Below, piece by piece: positions 7,101 through 13,545 of a stretch of DNA of 13,545 nucleotides. Within the stretch, counting starts at the first letter, position 1. Every line of letters begins with the position of its first letter. The DNA is from CAZNER01 sp964572065 (lineage in GTDB: Bacteria; Patescibacteriota; Dojkabacteria; JAHIVN01), in assembly GCA_964572065.1 (NCBI GenBank), contig CAZNER010000053.1:1-13545 (forward strand), read 5' to 3'. Under the pieces are notes generated by a model. The model saw nothing but the letters and a program-made list of their open reading frames with translations, was not told the origin of the DNA and searched no databases. The position numbers and the translations under genes were made by a program.

Positions 7101-7568
7101 ATTTCTAAAATATAATTTCTTAATTCCAGCACCATCATCAACTCTTTTGGCAATAAGAAATACTTCTTTATTAGCAGAAGTTACAGTAGGTAAAGTAGCA
7201 GCATCAGCAGTAACAGTAGCTGTACCAGCGGATCTATCAATAACGGCATAAATCATTCTACCATCAGCAGATACAGATCTATTAGAAGATCCTAAGTCTA
7301 TTACTGTTGGTGCTCCTCCACCTGTTTGTGAATTTATCTCAAGTTTAAGCGCTTCAGTAAATTGTACCTGAGTACCAGTAAAAGTAATATTTCCGCCTTG
7401 AGTAAGTAAAATATTTCTATCTTCTAGAAACATTCCAGTATCAGCATTAATCAATCCAAGAGTTGTTTGTAAATCTTCTCTTGACAATGATCCTAATATT
7501 GTCAATGCATCTTGAACTGCTATTTCACTAGCTTGTGGATTTCCTCTTGTGGTTGGTATTTGAGCCAT
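4104..7568 (-). CDS. Large modular tail protein with carbohydrate-binding-like and C1q-like domains, 1154 aa
   Basis: Probably the main receptor-contacting tail fibre or spike protein. Residues 1-170 resemble the leader of other phage tail proteins (NILLTQGGNITFTGTQ). Residues 195-270 form a VLPDATT-type beta module ending SDGTWDIENV. Residues 281-525 form a jelly-roll like carbohydrate-binding domains (NYIENWNAEDNNTTGW, then QGQGINYDFTID, ending VYFDNVVVGPED), interrupted at about 303-385 by another module. Residues 550-690 are a beta-sandwich domain ending FEVPIAEWAGSS. Residues 863-939 repeat the interrupting module, and 943-1005 are a LPTAANN-type beta repeat. Residues 1010-1152 look like a C1q/TNF-type trimeric tip (HEPGVYAISYSDSRSG, GDKIRAHSNG, FTITQV). 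AGAGGG-like SD (AGAGGG) lies inside the end of the upstream 68-aa gene. Domain names are from recognition, not a search. Confidence 0.85.
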   Translation of the reverse strand: MAQIPTTRGNPQASEIAVQDALTILGSLSREDLQTTLGLINADTGMFLEDRNILLTQGGNITFTGTQVQFTEALKLEINSQTGGGAPTVIDLGSSNRSVSADGRMIYAVIDRSAGTATVTADAATLPTVTSANKEVFLIAKRVDDGAGIKKLYFRNGFTLEENQSAYMTKSGHLLEGIASTTTSGGTLTLTKTSKVYQRLTGTNSHTVVLPDATTMQDSDKFIISNRSTTSIDIEDDGNNALKTLDPDSQARFVLADNGTSDGTWDIENVAAGEGGFGGINYIENWNAEDNNTTGWGEFDEGIIVPAADINFGDDEIEKTSHGFVDGLAVRYRSTGTVIGGLTNDEIYYVVNAASDDFQLSDTKGGSEIDLTSQGTGNHHFGPAEPRDGTGGSAANFALSTQAFVVLRDSYSFYLSKSGSVPAQGQGINYDFTIDEADKGKRLRISFDWRTDSAYDTNDMGVYIYDKDNSNLIRPSYTNLPATEDSTTKIQVYFNATDADDYRLILYAQSQSTSNYKVYFDNVVVGPEDVVQGLPFSEAIEIPDAAVSNIATNVQNQGGYYWRVGNRMIVQAGVEWSGVDSTTTAVNPIIPDGLSVDTTKLKSGWSDPEADRVTVGSWHFWDTGSNESYGCTVVYDIGDDLIYLNISNGNNTVRPASNRPVTIAAGDSIHWQFEVPIAEWAGSSVGLANSRVEYASNNGTWTNNDTTSFQYGPSGQIMGGALPAARYKRVRFLTPIQSTDKLTLEVSEDQDVWLEVTANVSGLTVPTYNYDGTNNQGVMLLSVAGSKTDVDVYFAEKMWKTSDWPSNIYWRVSKSSNPLSVSFIPNNELITSINSNFTMSDYDNIGTIIGTAGSSTFNFVDGDVTVGTDTIDTGGAHGLSNGDTVWLNNNSGTLPTGLTHGKTYFVIGVSGTAFKLSETVGGSAVNITAASGGGTHSLNIGITATLPTAANNINRKVVIKKSDDTGQRVVIVGSIDGDNFKNLYKQGDTITVQCDGSSWFVIESRFKSKGQIRIDTPTGYGSAGSNKIRKWTSGNKVIIGRAIGYTSDSVNGDVFHIHEPGVYAISYSDSRSGATNDFLVGISLNAPTTTNLSSLTAAQRLVEASSTGNSAYKINAKVTVLLDTGDKIRAHSNGNLDTTDARSQFTITQVTSSG
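4752..4982 (-). repeat. HGL module, second copy (1154-aa protein)
   Basis: Encodes residues 863-939: DVTVGTDTID, AHGLSNGDTVWL, LPTGLTHGKTYFVI, FKLSETVGGSAVNIT, GGTHSLN. It matches residues 309-382 in order and spacing. It sits between IGTIIG (about 845-850) and ATLPTAANNINRKVVIKK, which reads like one beta module split by this insert. Confidence 0.7.
6423..6644 (-). repeat. HGL module, first copy (1154-aa protein)
   Basis: Encodes residues 309-382: DINFGDDEIEKTSHGFVDG, GLTNDEIYYVV, FQLSDTKGGSEIDLTS, GTGNHHFG. It falls inside the carbohydrate-binding-like domain, between TTGWGEFDEG (293-302) and PRDGTGGSAANFAL (386-399), segments that are adjacent in the related domains I know. Similar modules are frequent in phage tail proteins. 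Confidence 0.7.
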
Positions 7569-7569
7569 A

Positions 7570-7776
7570 TTATCCCTCTTGTTTTAATACATCTGAAGGT
7601 TTAGATAATTTTTTAATAATTATTTTTTGTTCACAATCTTTTTTAAACGAACCATATATTGAACACGAATAAAGGACCTCTTTATCCTCTATAGTGTAAA
7701 TTGCCTTTTTACAATTTTTACATTTTTTAGGAATATGCTTCCAGCTTTGTGTATAATTAATATATTTTTGAGACAT
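7570..7776 (-). CDS. Small four-cysteine protein, 68 aa, possible zinc-binding
   Basis: Cys19 and Cys22 form a CKNC knuckle. Cys38 (YSCSIYG) and Cys48 (KKDCEQK) could complete a four-cysteine zinc site with unusual spacing (C-x2-C-x15-C-x9-C). The protein is basic, with a Lys/Ile-rich C-terminal third. It lies six bases after the 100-aa gene. Its stop is followed one base later by the ATG of the 1154-aa tail gene, and its last codons carry that gene's AGAGGG site, so the two are likely translated together. It has no good Shine-Dalgarno itself. A chaperone-like or assembly role for the neighbouring tail protein is an inference from position. The family is not recognised. Confidence 0.7.
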   Translation of the reverse strand: MSQKYINYTQSWKHIPKKCKNCKKAIYTIEDKEVLYSCSIYGSFKKDCEQKIIIKKLSKPSDVLKQEG

Positions 7777-7782
7777 ATTTTA

Positions 7783-8085
7783 TTATATGCCTTGTTTAAA
7801 ATTTACAACACTGTCATCAGGTAAATCATAAACAAATTCAATTTGAGTATATGTTGGGCCTGCTCCAACTACGTTAAAATCTCTTGTAACTTCAACTACT
7901 TTTTTATTTAGTACTACTAATAAATCTGAAGCATCGGATTCACTAAAACTACCACTATTAGGTAATGTTATAGCAGTGCTAGCAGATAATCCAGAATCAT
8001 AGTAAATACTTTCATCATAAGTGGTAGTTCCTGGAATATCCTGCATTTTAAGAATTCCGTCTTCACCTTTTATAAATTTAGCCAT
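7783..8085 (-). CDS. Single-domain phage structural protein, 100 aa
   Basis: Residues 38-98 (AITLPNSGSFSESDASDLLV, then VLNKKVVEVTRDF, QIEFVYDLPDDSVVNFKQG) have the same pattern as residues 693-757 of the 993-aa tail protein (TITIPVN, GELEVYVNGRFTFQDEVWE, QIRFFDALPNDTEVHVRKD). This LxVxxNG / LPxxxxV beta-sandwich occurs in many phage neck, fibre and head-fibre proteins as an adaptor domain. Here it stands alone behind a short leader. A GAGG lies seven to eight bases before the ATG. It is the first gene after the 89-bp hairpin-bearing gap. A fibre-connecting or decoration protein is likely. The exact site on the virion is unknown. Confidence 0.75.
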   Translation of the reverse strand: MAKFIKGEDGILKMQDIPGTTTYDESIYYDSGLSASTAITLPNSGSFSESDASDLLVVLNKKVVEVTRDFNVVGAGPTYTQIEFVYDLPDDSVVNFKQGI

Positions 8086-8128
8086 GAGTTTTCCTCAAGA
8101 TTTTTAGCTCTTATTATTATAATTAGTA

Positions 8129-8149
8129 TATACTATGTTAACTAGTATA
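8129..8149. repeat. AT inverted repeat upstream of the 100-aa gene
   Basis: TATACTA (8129-8135) and TAGTATA (8143-8149) are perfect inverted repeats around TGTTAAC. They lie right beside the GC-rich hairpin at 8150-8168. On the minus strand a TATAAT follows at 8121-8116, but the sequence 16-18 bases upstream of it does not resemble TTGACA. This could be an operator or part of an internal promoter for the downstream genes. Confidence 0.4.
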
Positions 8150-8168
8150 GGAGGGCATAAAGCCCTCC
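8150..8168. other. GC-rich hairpin between the 568-aa and 100-aa genes
   Basis: GGAGGGC (8150-8156) pairs with GCCCTCC (8162-8168) over a five-base loop, seven bases past the stop of the 568-aa gene in leftward transcription. On the minus strand the T-run precedes rather than follows the stem, so it is not a canonical terminator in that direction. Read rightward, As follow it. It may be a leaky terminator, an RNA-processing site or a 3'-stabilising stem that sets the relative amounts of upstream and downstream mRNA. Confidence 0.5.
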
Positions 8169-8174
8169 AAAAAA

Positions 8175-9881
8175 TTATGCAACATATACAAGTCTTGGAG
8201 ACTGTACCATTACTTTAGAAGTACTTGCACCGACTGCACTAACTGTACCTAATTGTGATACAGCGTGTCCTGAAGTACTAGGAGCAGTGACAGTAGGATT
8301 TCCAGAAGCATCAATAAATACCGGTTTTCCTTCATCTTGAGAAGCAGTAAAATCAACACTTGAGTCAATTTCTCCAAGCATATAAACATCAATGTCATCA
8401 CCTGCAGATTTAGCAGCAGATGGATTTACTATTCCTATAACATGAGCTTCAGCACCACTAGCGGCAGTAATATCACATTTATATACTCTTCCTACTGTTT
8501 CACCATTAACTGCCATTCTAACTGCAAATGCTACATCTTGAGCAAATGATTCGCCAGCTACCATTGTTCTAACTATATCATCAGCCGAACCTATTTGATT
8601 ACCAACATAAGTTTTCATAGCAGCAACAGAAGCAGCTTGATCAGTTTCGGAGCCAGCAGTACTATTTACAACTGCAGCAGTTTTTGCAGCAGAATCAAAA
8701 TCTGTAACATCGCTAGCTGTGTGACTATGTCCTACTGGAGAATAAGTTCCGTCATGATCATGATCACCAGCAGCAACATCACCAGCACCCGTACCAACAT
8801 CTTTGGTTGCAGAATCACCAAGTTCTAAACTTGATCGACCAGTTGCAGGAACGAGATCAGTAGCTCCACCGTCCCATTTTAATCTATCAGTATAAGCAGT
8901 GTCCCAATTACTGGAATTATCAGTAATAACACTATAAGAACCTGCTCCACCAGATCTAACAAGAATACCATCAGAAGCAAAATCAGCATCCATAACAGCG
9001 CCAGCAGCATCAACATTAACTGCGTCTGTTACATCAGCACTAGCTTCAATACCATCTAATTTAGCTTTATCTTCTGCTGACATAACACCATCAGTAGAAT
9101 CAGTAGCTTGAACTAATTCAAGTTCTTGGCCAGATAAATTAGCTGATTGTTGAGTAGCATCTCCTGCATGTAAAGTCATTGCTGCATGACTTGCTGTTTC
9201 TAAAGCGTCAAGATCAACAGCTTGAGTTACAGTAAGATAATCAACTTTTTCCAATTGAGCAGCAGAAGCAAATTTATGAGTAGTAGCTGCATCATCAATA
9301 TCATCTGCATCTAAAGTAACTACTCCAGTTTGACTATTAACACTAACTACTGCATCTGAATTAAGTGATTTTTCAAAAACAGAGCCATTATGAACAGCCC
9401 AGTCACCGATAGCATAAGTAATAGAACCAGAACCTGCATCATAAGAACCTGCAGCAGTTGCTAACCATACGTCCCCAGCATTTCCGCCAGCATCAGTAAA
9501 AGTAGCAGAAGCTGGATCAAAACTTCCCTGATATTCCATAACAGAATTTGGAAGTTGTGAAGTAGGGATTTTTCCTCCTGCGCCTAAAGATGCAACACCA
9601 TTTGCTACGCCTTTATCAGCGTCCCTTAGCACATCAGCAGTAACAGCTAAGTTAACAGTGGCTCCACTACCACCACCACTCAAACCATCGCCTGCCACTA
9701 CATTCTGATTGTCAGAACCAGAAGCATGTTCATTTGATTTCAATGATGCTAATTCAGATCTACTTAAAGTAGCTTCTGTACCATCATCTAATTTCAAAGA
9801 ACCAATGTGCAATTCTTCAGAAGTAAGATCCACATTTTGGACCAGACCTTGAAGTAATTGAGCTAGTTTTGAAATTGTCAT
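8175..9881 (-). CDS. Tail-fibre protein with HxH motifs, 568 aa
   Basis: The protein is an Ala/Asp/Ser-rich chain of known fibre motifs. These are GAGGKIPTSQLPNSVMEYQG (100-119), GDVWLATAAGSYD and GDWAVHNGSVFEKS (136-172), VNSQTGVVTLDADDI (181-195), STDGVMSAEDKAKLDGIEAS (262-281), and RSSLELGDSATKDVGTGAGD followed by HDHDGTYSPVGHSH (349-387). His374/376 and His385/387 form HxH pairs like those that hold iron in trimeric T4-type fibre tips. Residues 438-568 are a C-terminal beta domain (GRVYKCDIT, VIGIVNPSAA) resembling the end of the 993-aa protein. A GAGGA lies seven bases before the ATG, inside the end of the 65-aa gene. It is probably a homotrimeric fibre for host binding. Whether it is long, short or side fibre cannot be told. 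Confidence 0.88.
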   Translation of the reverse strand: MTISKLAQLLQGLVQNVDLTSEELHIGSLKLDDGTEATLSRSELASLKSNEHASGSDNQNVVAGDGLSGGGSGATVNLAVTADVLRDADKGVANGVASLGAGGKIPTSQLPNSVMEYQGSFDPASATFTDAGGNAGDVWLATAAGSYDAGSGSITYAIGDWAVHNGSVFEKSLNSDAVVSVNSQTGVVTLDADDIDDAATTHKFASAAQLEKVDYLTVTQAVDLDALETASHAAMTLHAGDATQQSANLSGQELELVQATDSTDGVMSAEDKAKLDGIEASADVTDAVNVDAAGAVMDADFASDGILVRSGGAGSYSVITDNSSNWDTAYTDRLKWDGGATDLVPATGRSSLELGDSATKDVGTGAGDVAAGDHDHDGTYSPVGHSHTASDVTDFDSAAKTAAVVNSTAGSETDQAASVAAMKTYVGNQIGSADDIVRTMVAGESFAQDVAFAVRMAVNGETVGRVYKCDITAASGAEAHVIGIVNPSAAKSAGDDIDVYMLGEIDSSVDFTASQDEGKPVFIDASGNPTVTAPSTSGHAVSQLGTVSAVGASTSKVMVQSPRLVYVA

Positions 9882-9884
9882 AGA

Positions 9885-10082
9885 TTATTCCTCTCTGTCT
9901 GAAATTGGTTGTACAACAAATCCAGTTTTGACTTCATAACCAAAAGAATTTAAGATATTGTTTGTTCCTTTTTTAAACTTAGCTAGATATTTATCATAAT
10001 TTTTAATTAATCTAACAAGTTCTTGTGCATTTTCTTCACCTAAGATTTCTTTCAATTCCTCAAATCTTTGATTATCAGTCAT
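9885..10082 (-). CDS. Small helical protein between fibre genes, 65 aa
   Basis: Residues 1-45 look like one or two amphipathic helices (FEELKEILGEENAQELVRLI, KNYDKYLAKFKKG), followed by a short beta-like end (GFVVQPISDREE). I do not recognise it. A GAGGAG lies ten bases before the ATG. Its stop is three bases before the start of the fibre gene, and its final codons supply that gene's ribosome binding site, so translation is coupled. Small helical proteins in this position often assist fibre folding or attachment, but no specific chaperone signature is visible. Confidence 0.75.
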   Translation of the reverse strand: MTDNQRFEELKEILGEENAQELVRLIKNYDKYLAKFKKGTNNILNSFGYEVKTGFVVQPISDREE

Positions 10083-10106
10083 TTCCTATGACTCCTCTAT
10101 TTATTT

Positions 10107-13088
10107 TTATAAATTACCAATAAATTCTGGTTGTAAAATTAAATCATCACCATCAACAATACCAACTTTTACTACATGAAATCCTGCAGGAAAACCTCCA
10201 CCAAGAGTAGGTTTAGTATCTGTCATAGTTCCGGCAGTGGCAGATAAATATAAATATTCTCCGTGTGTAAATCCTAAAGCAGCGTCAACAATAGTTCCAG
10301 CATAAGCTACTAATCCTGATTGGGCAGGCAAAATATCTTCTGCCGCAACACCTACTATTCTTGCTTTTGCTTCAGTATCATCTCCATCTGCTAAATCAAT
10401 TTGACCAGATGTAGGAGAATATACAGGAGTTCCTTTTGTAATAGTACCTCCACTAATATTAGTAAAACTTCTTACTAAAGCTTCTACTGAAATTCCAGAT
10501 TCAAGATCTTCAATTGACTGTGTAATATTTTGCTGTGGTTCAGTTCCTCTATCAATAATTAAATTATCACTACTATCTATCCATATACCATTTTTATTAG
10601 TACCTAATGGCGTTGTCGCTTGTGGTACTAATTCTACTCCCGTAGGATCAACAACTCCAGTAACACCTATATCACCATTAAATTGTGCTACTTTTGTTGC
10701 TGCGCCGCCAACTGTAAATGGTTTTCCTCCAATAGTAGTTATAATTCCAGTACCTACATTATAAGCATCTTGAAGAGTATTAGAACCTCCACCACCTCCG
10801 CTAGTTCCTCCTAAAGTATCTTTCCTGACATGCACTTCTGTATCATTAGGTAATGCATCAAAAAATCTTATTTGAGTAGTACTCACAGATTCCCAAACTT
10901 CATCTTGGAATGTAAACCTTCCATTTACGTATACTTCTAATTCTCCAGAAGTAGGATCATAAGTTTCTTGTGCTCCACCATTTCTAGAATTTACAGGAAT
11001 AGTTATAGTCGTTAAAGATGCTAATCCTGTTGGATATAAGATTCTTTCATCGTATGCTGGAGTTGCTAGTAATGCATTTATAGCAGCAATCTCTGCATCT
11101 AACTCAGATATCGCCTGCGGTAATGGACCTCCTTGTGTAACTACTGTAATTGAAGTATAATTAGGATCAGAATCTAACTCATCAGTAGCGCCTATATAAG
11201 TTAAAGTTTGATTAGTAAGTCCTCTACCAAGTTGGTTAATGGCTTCTTTTTCTAATTTCAAAGTACCACTAACATATACTATATCATCACTTCTTACTGC
11301 AAGAGTAAATTTATCTACATCAACTGGAGCTAATTCAGGTCCAAATGAATCTAAATATATAGTAGCAGCTCCACCAACATTTGTAAAAGTGTGACCTGCA
11401 TTCAAAGTAATAATATTACTAGTATCATCAATATCAGTAATATATCCAATTTCATTTAAAGTATCTCTTTTTATTACATTCCCAACTCTAACATTTTCTA
11501 ATGATGTAAGTGCCGCTAAAGTAACATTATTACCAGCAACACTACTTATAGTTACTGCTTGAGTGCTTCTATCAATGGCTCCACCGTTATCCAAATCCAT
11601 AGTATAAACTAAAGATCCACCTTCTACCATAGCAGCAGTATTTGCTGCAATAGTTTGTTCTGGACCATATGGATTCACTAAAACAAAATCAGCATCCCAT
11701 TGTAATACATCATCAGCAGCAACATCAAAAGATATATCTCCACCTTTAGAAAGTCTTAAGCCAAATTTTATATTAGATTTTTCTTGAAATTCTTCATTGG
11801 TAACTACATAACTTCTTAAATCAGTTACTTTTGAGTCATGTGTAAATCCTAAAGCAGAGTTCCAACCTATTGTGGATACTGGCCAATACAAAATACCTTG
11901 AGGATTACCATTAACATCATCTGTTACATAAGTATCTTTTTTAATAATTTTATATGATTGTTCATCATTTATTACTGGGTCAGGTTGATCAACATCTTTA
12001 TCTACTCTTAAAACTACTTGAGTAGAAATTGTATCATTAAATATTGTATTTAAATGATATTCACTACCAACACTATCAATAAATTTCCCATTATTAAATT
12101 CTTGTTGTTCTGATATACTTGTAGGTATTAAATTTCCTACAGTGCCTCCGTAATTAGGATTTGCTGCTGCGGAATCATTTCTTATGATAATTTCTAAATT
12201 TCTACCATCTATTTGCTCAGAACCTGAAATAACAGTTCTACTTACTTCAGATCCATTTGCTCCAGTTTGAGCAATTATTTCTATTTCATTTACTAAATTT
12301 CCATCAGCACTTCCAGTATAAGGTACTGGTTGATTATCTTGATCTGCTTCTGGTACTACATTTATTCTGTAGTTTACTCTAAGCTTTTGTCCAGTAGATT
12401 CTGGAACATTTGCATTTTTTAAGAATGGGTCTTCAGTATCAGTAATTACCTCTTCTCTAGCTCCTATAACTATTCTATAATCTCCAGTAGGAGTAGTTCC
12501 TCCATCACTAAAAGTTATTAACTTGCCTAATCCTGCAGGCTCATCTTGAGCAGTTATAAATGCCGTACCTCCTCCAACTGGAAGAGTTGTTCCCATTGCC
12601 AAATTAGATCCTGAAACTCTATAATCTTTTCCTCCTGTCATAACAAAAGGAAAGCCCTCGTACCATGCTTCTCCAGATTCAACTAATAGTGTATTTTTTA
12701 TTTTAATTTCTATAGTATCACCAATAGATAGAGAAGATGCATTATTTACAGTTACTTCTCCAGCACCGGGATCAACTGCAGAAACAAAAGTAACATAAGC
12801 ATTATTTTTAAATACTTCATCACTAATTGCTACTAAATCCAATAAAGTACTATCAACACTTAAAACATTACCTACTTTATTAGTTATTTCTGTAGTAATG
12901 GAATATCTACTTGTCTTCCAACTATCTTCTAAAGCAATATTCCCAAAAGCAAATTTTACTATTCTTCTTGAAAAATCTATAAGTTCAAGTTCTATATCAG
13001 TATTTTCTGCTGCTAAGAGGTAACGTCCCTCTAAAAATCTTGATCTTAAAAATCTTTCTGATCTGAAGGTATTAAATTTTAATGCCAT
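10107..13088 (-). CDS. Large tail/fibre structural protein, 993 aa
   Basis: The N terminus is basic (FRSERFLRSRFLEGRYLL, 7-24), perhaps an anchor to the particle. It leads into beta modules such as EVTVNNASSLSIGDTIEIKI (111-130) and AVTISSVAGNNVTLAALTSL (511-530). A short helix follows at 656-676 (QAISELDAEIAAINALL). Residues 693-757 are the LEVYVNG / LPNDTEV adaptor domain, then a SGGGGGS linker at 763-769, then a LQDAYNVGTGIITT fibre repeat (772-785) and TPLGTNKNGIWIDSSDNLII. Residues 875-990 form the C-terminal domain (TKGTPVY, VGVAAEDI, GEYLYLSATAG, VGIVDGDDLILQPE) also seen at the end of the 568-aa fibre. A GAGGA lies six bases before the ATG. It is likely a fibre, baseplate-attached or head-fibre protein. 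No enzyme domain is evident. Confidence 0.82.
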   Translation of the reverse strand: MALKFNTFRSERFLRSRFLEGRYLLAAENTDIELELIDFSRRIVKFAFGNIALEDSWKTSRYSITTEITNKVGNVLSVDSTLLDLVAISDEVFKNNAYVTFVSAVDPGAGEVTVNNASSLSIGDTIEIKIKNTLLVESGEAWYEGFPFVMTGGKDYRVSGSNLAMGTTLPVGGGTAFITAQDEPAGLGKLITFSDGGTTPTGDYRIVIGAREEVITDTEDPFLKNANVPESTGQKLRVNYRINVVPEADQDNQPVPYTGSADGNLVNEIEIIAQTGANGSEVSRTVISGSEQIDGRNLEIIIRNDSAAANPNYGGTVGNLIPTSISEQQEFNNGKFIDSVGSEYHLNTIFNDTISTQVVLRVDKDVDQPDPVINDEQSYKIIKKDTYVTDDVNGNPQGILYWPVSTIGWNSALGFTHDSKVTDLRSYVVTNEEFQEKSNIKFGLRLSKGGDISFDVAADDVLQWDADFVLVNPYGPEQTIAANTAAMVEGGSLVYTMDLDNGGAIDRSTQAVTISSVAGNNVTLAALTSLENVRVGNVIKRDTLNEIGYITDIDDTSNIITLNAGHTFTNVGGAATIYLDSFGPELAPVDVDKFTLAVRSDDIVYVSGTLKLEKEAINQLGRGLTNQTLTYIGATDELDSDPNYTSITVVTQGGPLPQAISELDAEIAAINALLATPAYDERILYPTGLASLTTITIPVNSRNGGAQETYDPTSGELEVYVNGRFTFQDEVWESVSTTQIRFFDALPNDTEVHVRKDTLGGTSGGGGGSNTLQDAYNVGTGIITTIGGKPFTVGGAATKVAQFNGDIGVTGVVDPTGVELVPQATTPLGTNKNGIWIDSSDNLIIDRGTEPQQNITQSIEDLESGISVEALVRSFTNISGGTITKGTPVYSPTSGQIDLADGDDTEAKARIVGVAAEDILPAQSGLVAYAGTIVDAALGFTHGEYLYLSATAGTMTDTKPTLGGGFPAGFHVVKVGIVDGDDLILQPEFIGNL

Positions 13089-13119
13089 TATTAATCCTCA
13101 ATACATTTAAGTATATTTC

Positions 13120-13545
13120 TTAAGTAAAATCAAAACTAGGCAAAGTCCCAAATGGAGCATAAATTGGTAATAATCTATTTAAAATAATAAATCTATTAGT
13201 ATTAAGCGGAGATAATACAACATATTTACCTCCAGCAGTTTGATTAGTAATGATACCTCTTACTGTTATTGTAGTAGAAGTATTTGCTATGATTTCAAAT
13301 ATATCATTAACTTCACCTTGATTTGGAATTAAAAAGTTTCCTACAAGGCTATCTGTAGCTCCGAAATTAGCTGTAGTGTCAGTCATAGTAGTACTATTTG
13401 TTTCTACCGAGAAATCCTCGGTAATTCCTACATACAAAGCTACATTAGGAATTGTTATAACAAATTCTCTAAAAGTAAAAAATCCAGGAATTATAATTCC
13501 AGGCAAACCTTTAAGAAATCTACCTCCAGATACAAATAAAGGGTC
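13120..13545 (-). CDS. Phage structural protein, 5' end outside the window
   Basis: The frame is open to the right edge, reading DPLFVSGGRFLKGLPG before the region that could be mistaken for a start. The nearest start-like codon is a TTG at 13506 with no ribosome site, so the true start lies beyond the window. At least 141 residues are present. The visible part is beta-rich. TTMTDTTANFGATDSLVGNF followed by IFEIIANTSTTITVRG is a two-strand pattern common in phage virion proteins (TD...LVG / I.NT.TT.TV). The C terminus ends LPIYAPFGTLPSFDFT, with hydrophobic and aromatic residues. Its stop is 31 bases upstream of the 993-aa gene start, so the two are probably co-transcribed and may be partner tail proteins. 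Confidence 0.75.
   Translation of the reverse strand, partial: DPLFVSGGRFLKGLPGIIIPGFFTFREFVITIPNVALYVGITEDFSVETNSTTMTDTTANFGATDSLVGNFLIPNQGEVNDIFEIIANTSTTITVRGIITNQTAGGKYVVLSPLNTNRFIILNRLLPIYAPFGTLPSFDFT

Noticed and set aside
4104..7568. Diversity-generating retroelement target in the tail protein
   Set aside because: No reverse transcriptase, template repeat or near-identical direct repeat is present, and the C-terminal domain looks C1q-like rather than C-type lectin.
1527..8828. Other rightward ORFs (such as 1527-1709, 1825-2094, 3549-3827, 4536-4757, 6603-6836, 8595-8828)
   Set aside because: All are antisense to long, recognisable leftward genes, with low-complexity Ser/Ile/Thr/Cys composition typical of shadow frames.
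13504..13506. TTG as start of the gene at the right edge
   Set aside because: The frame continues without a stop to base 13545, and no Shine-Dalgarno precedes the TTG, so the gene is simply cut by the window.
1..13545. tRNA genes, integrase, transposase or attachment sites
   Set aside because: None was seen. The non-coding gaps are all under about 100 bases and hold no cloverleaf or recombinase-like sequence.

Overview
The window reads as a stretch of an AT-rich tailed-bacteriophage genome (Caudoviricetes-like). It holds tail and host-recognition proteins, a cell-wall peptidase and several small conserved genes. Sampled 60-base lines range from about 22% G+C to about 43% G+C, the latter in the Ala/Gly/Thr-rich repeat modules. 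Most genes have good Shine-Dalgarno sites (GAGG/GGAG) and nearly all stops are TAA. The host cannot be named. The endolysin-like M15 peptidase and the SD usage fit a Gram-negative host outside the Bacteroidota, but that is inference.

Layout: two small rightward genes of unknown function (77-334 and 331-513, joined by an ATGA overlap) sit at the left end. They converge on a long leftward gene cluster that fills the rest of the window, from beyond the right edge to 608. A strong hairpin plus T-run at 515-568, with a second perfect hairpin at 576-599, closes the leftward cluster. In leftward transcription order the cluster encodes: a structural protein truncated by the right edge (13545-13120); a 993-aa tail protein (13088-10107); a 65-aa helical protein (10082-9885); a 568-aa tail-fibre protein with HxH motifs (9881-8175); an 89-bp gap with a GC-rich hairpin and an AT palindrome; a 100-aa single-domain structural protein (8085-7783); a 68-aa four-cysteine protein (7776-7570); an 1154-aa tail protein with carbohydrate-binding-like and C1q-like domains (7568-4104); a 275-aa phage protein (4096-3269); a 54-aa lysine-rich protein (3269-3105); a 47-aa basic protein (3105-2962); an M15 L-Ala-D-Glu-type peptidase (2960-2568); and two paralogous structural proteins of 445 aa (2507-1170) and 159 aa (1087-608).

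The genes probably act together late in infection. The large proteins look like fibre or adhesin parts of the virion, the small ones like adaptors, decoration proteins or assembly factors, and the M15 peptidase would cut peptidoglycan at lysis or entry. Two points stand out. First, the run from the 275-aa gene to the peptidase is packed by stop/start overlaps (TAATG, TAATG, TAATATG). This reveals two genes under 60 codons and moves the peptidase start from a GTG at 3074 to the ATG at 2960. Second, the structural genes are clearly modular: paralogues differing by an inserted block, a stand-alone copy of a domain that also lies inside the 993-aa protein, a shared C-terminal domain, and twin modules apparently inserted into other domains of the 1154-aa protein. 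No RNA genes, CRISPR arrays, integrases or transposons were seen.
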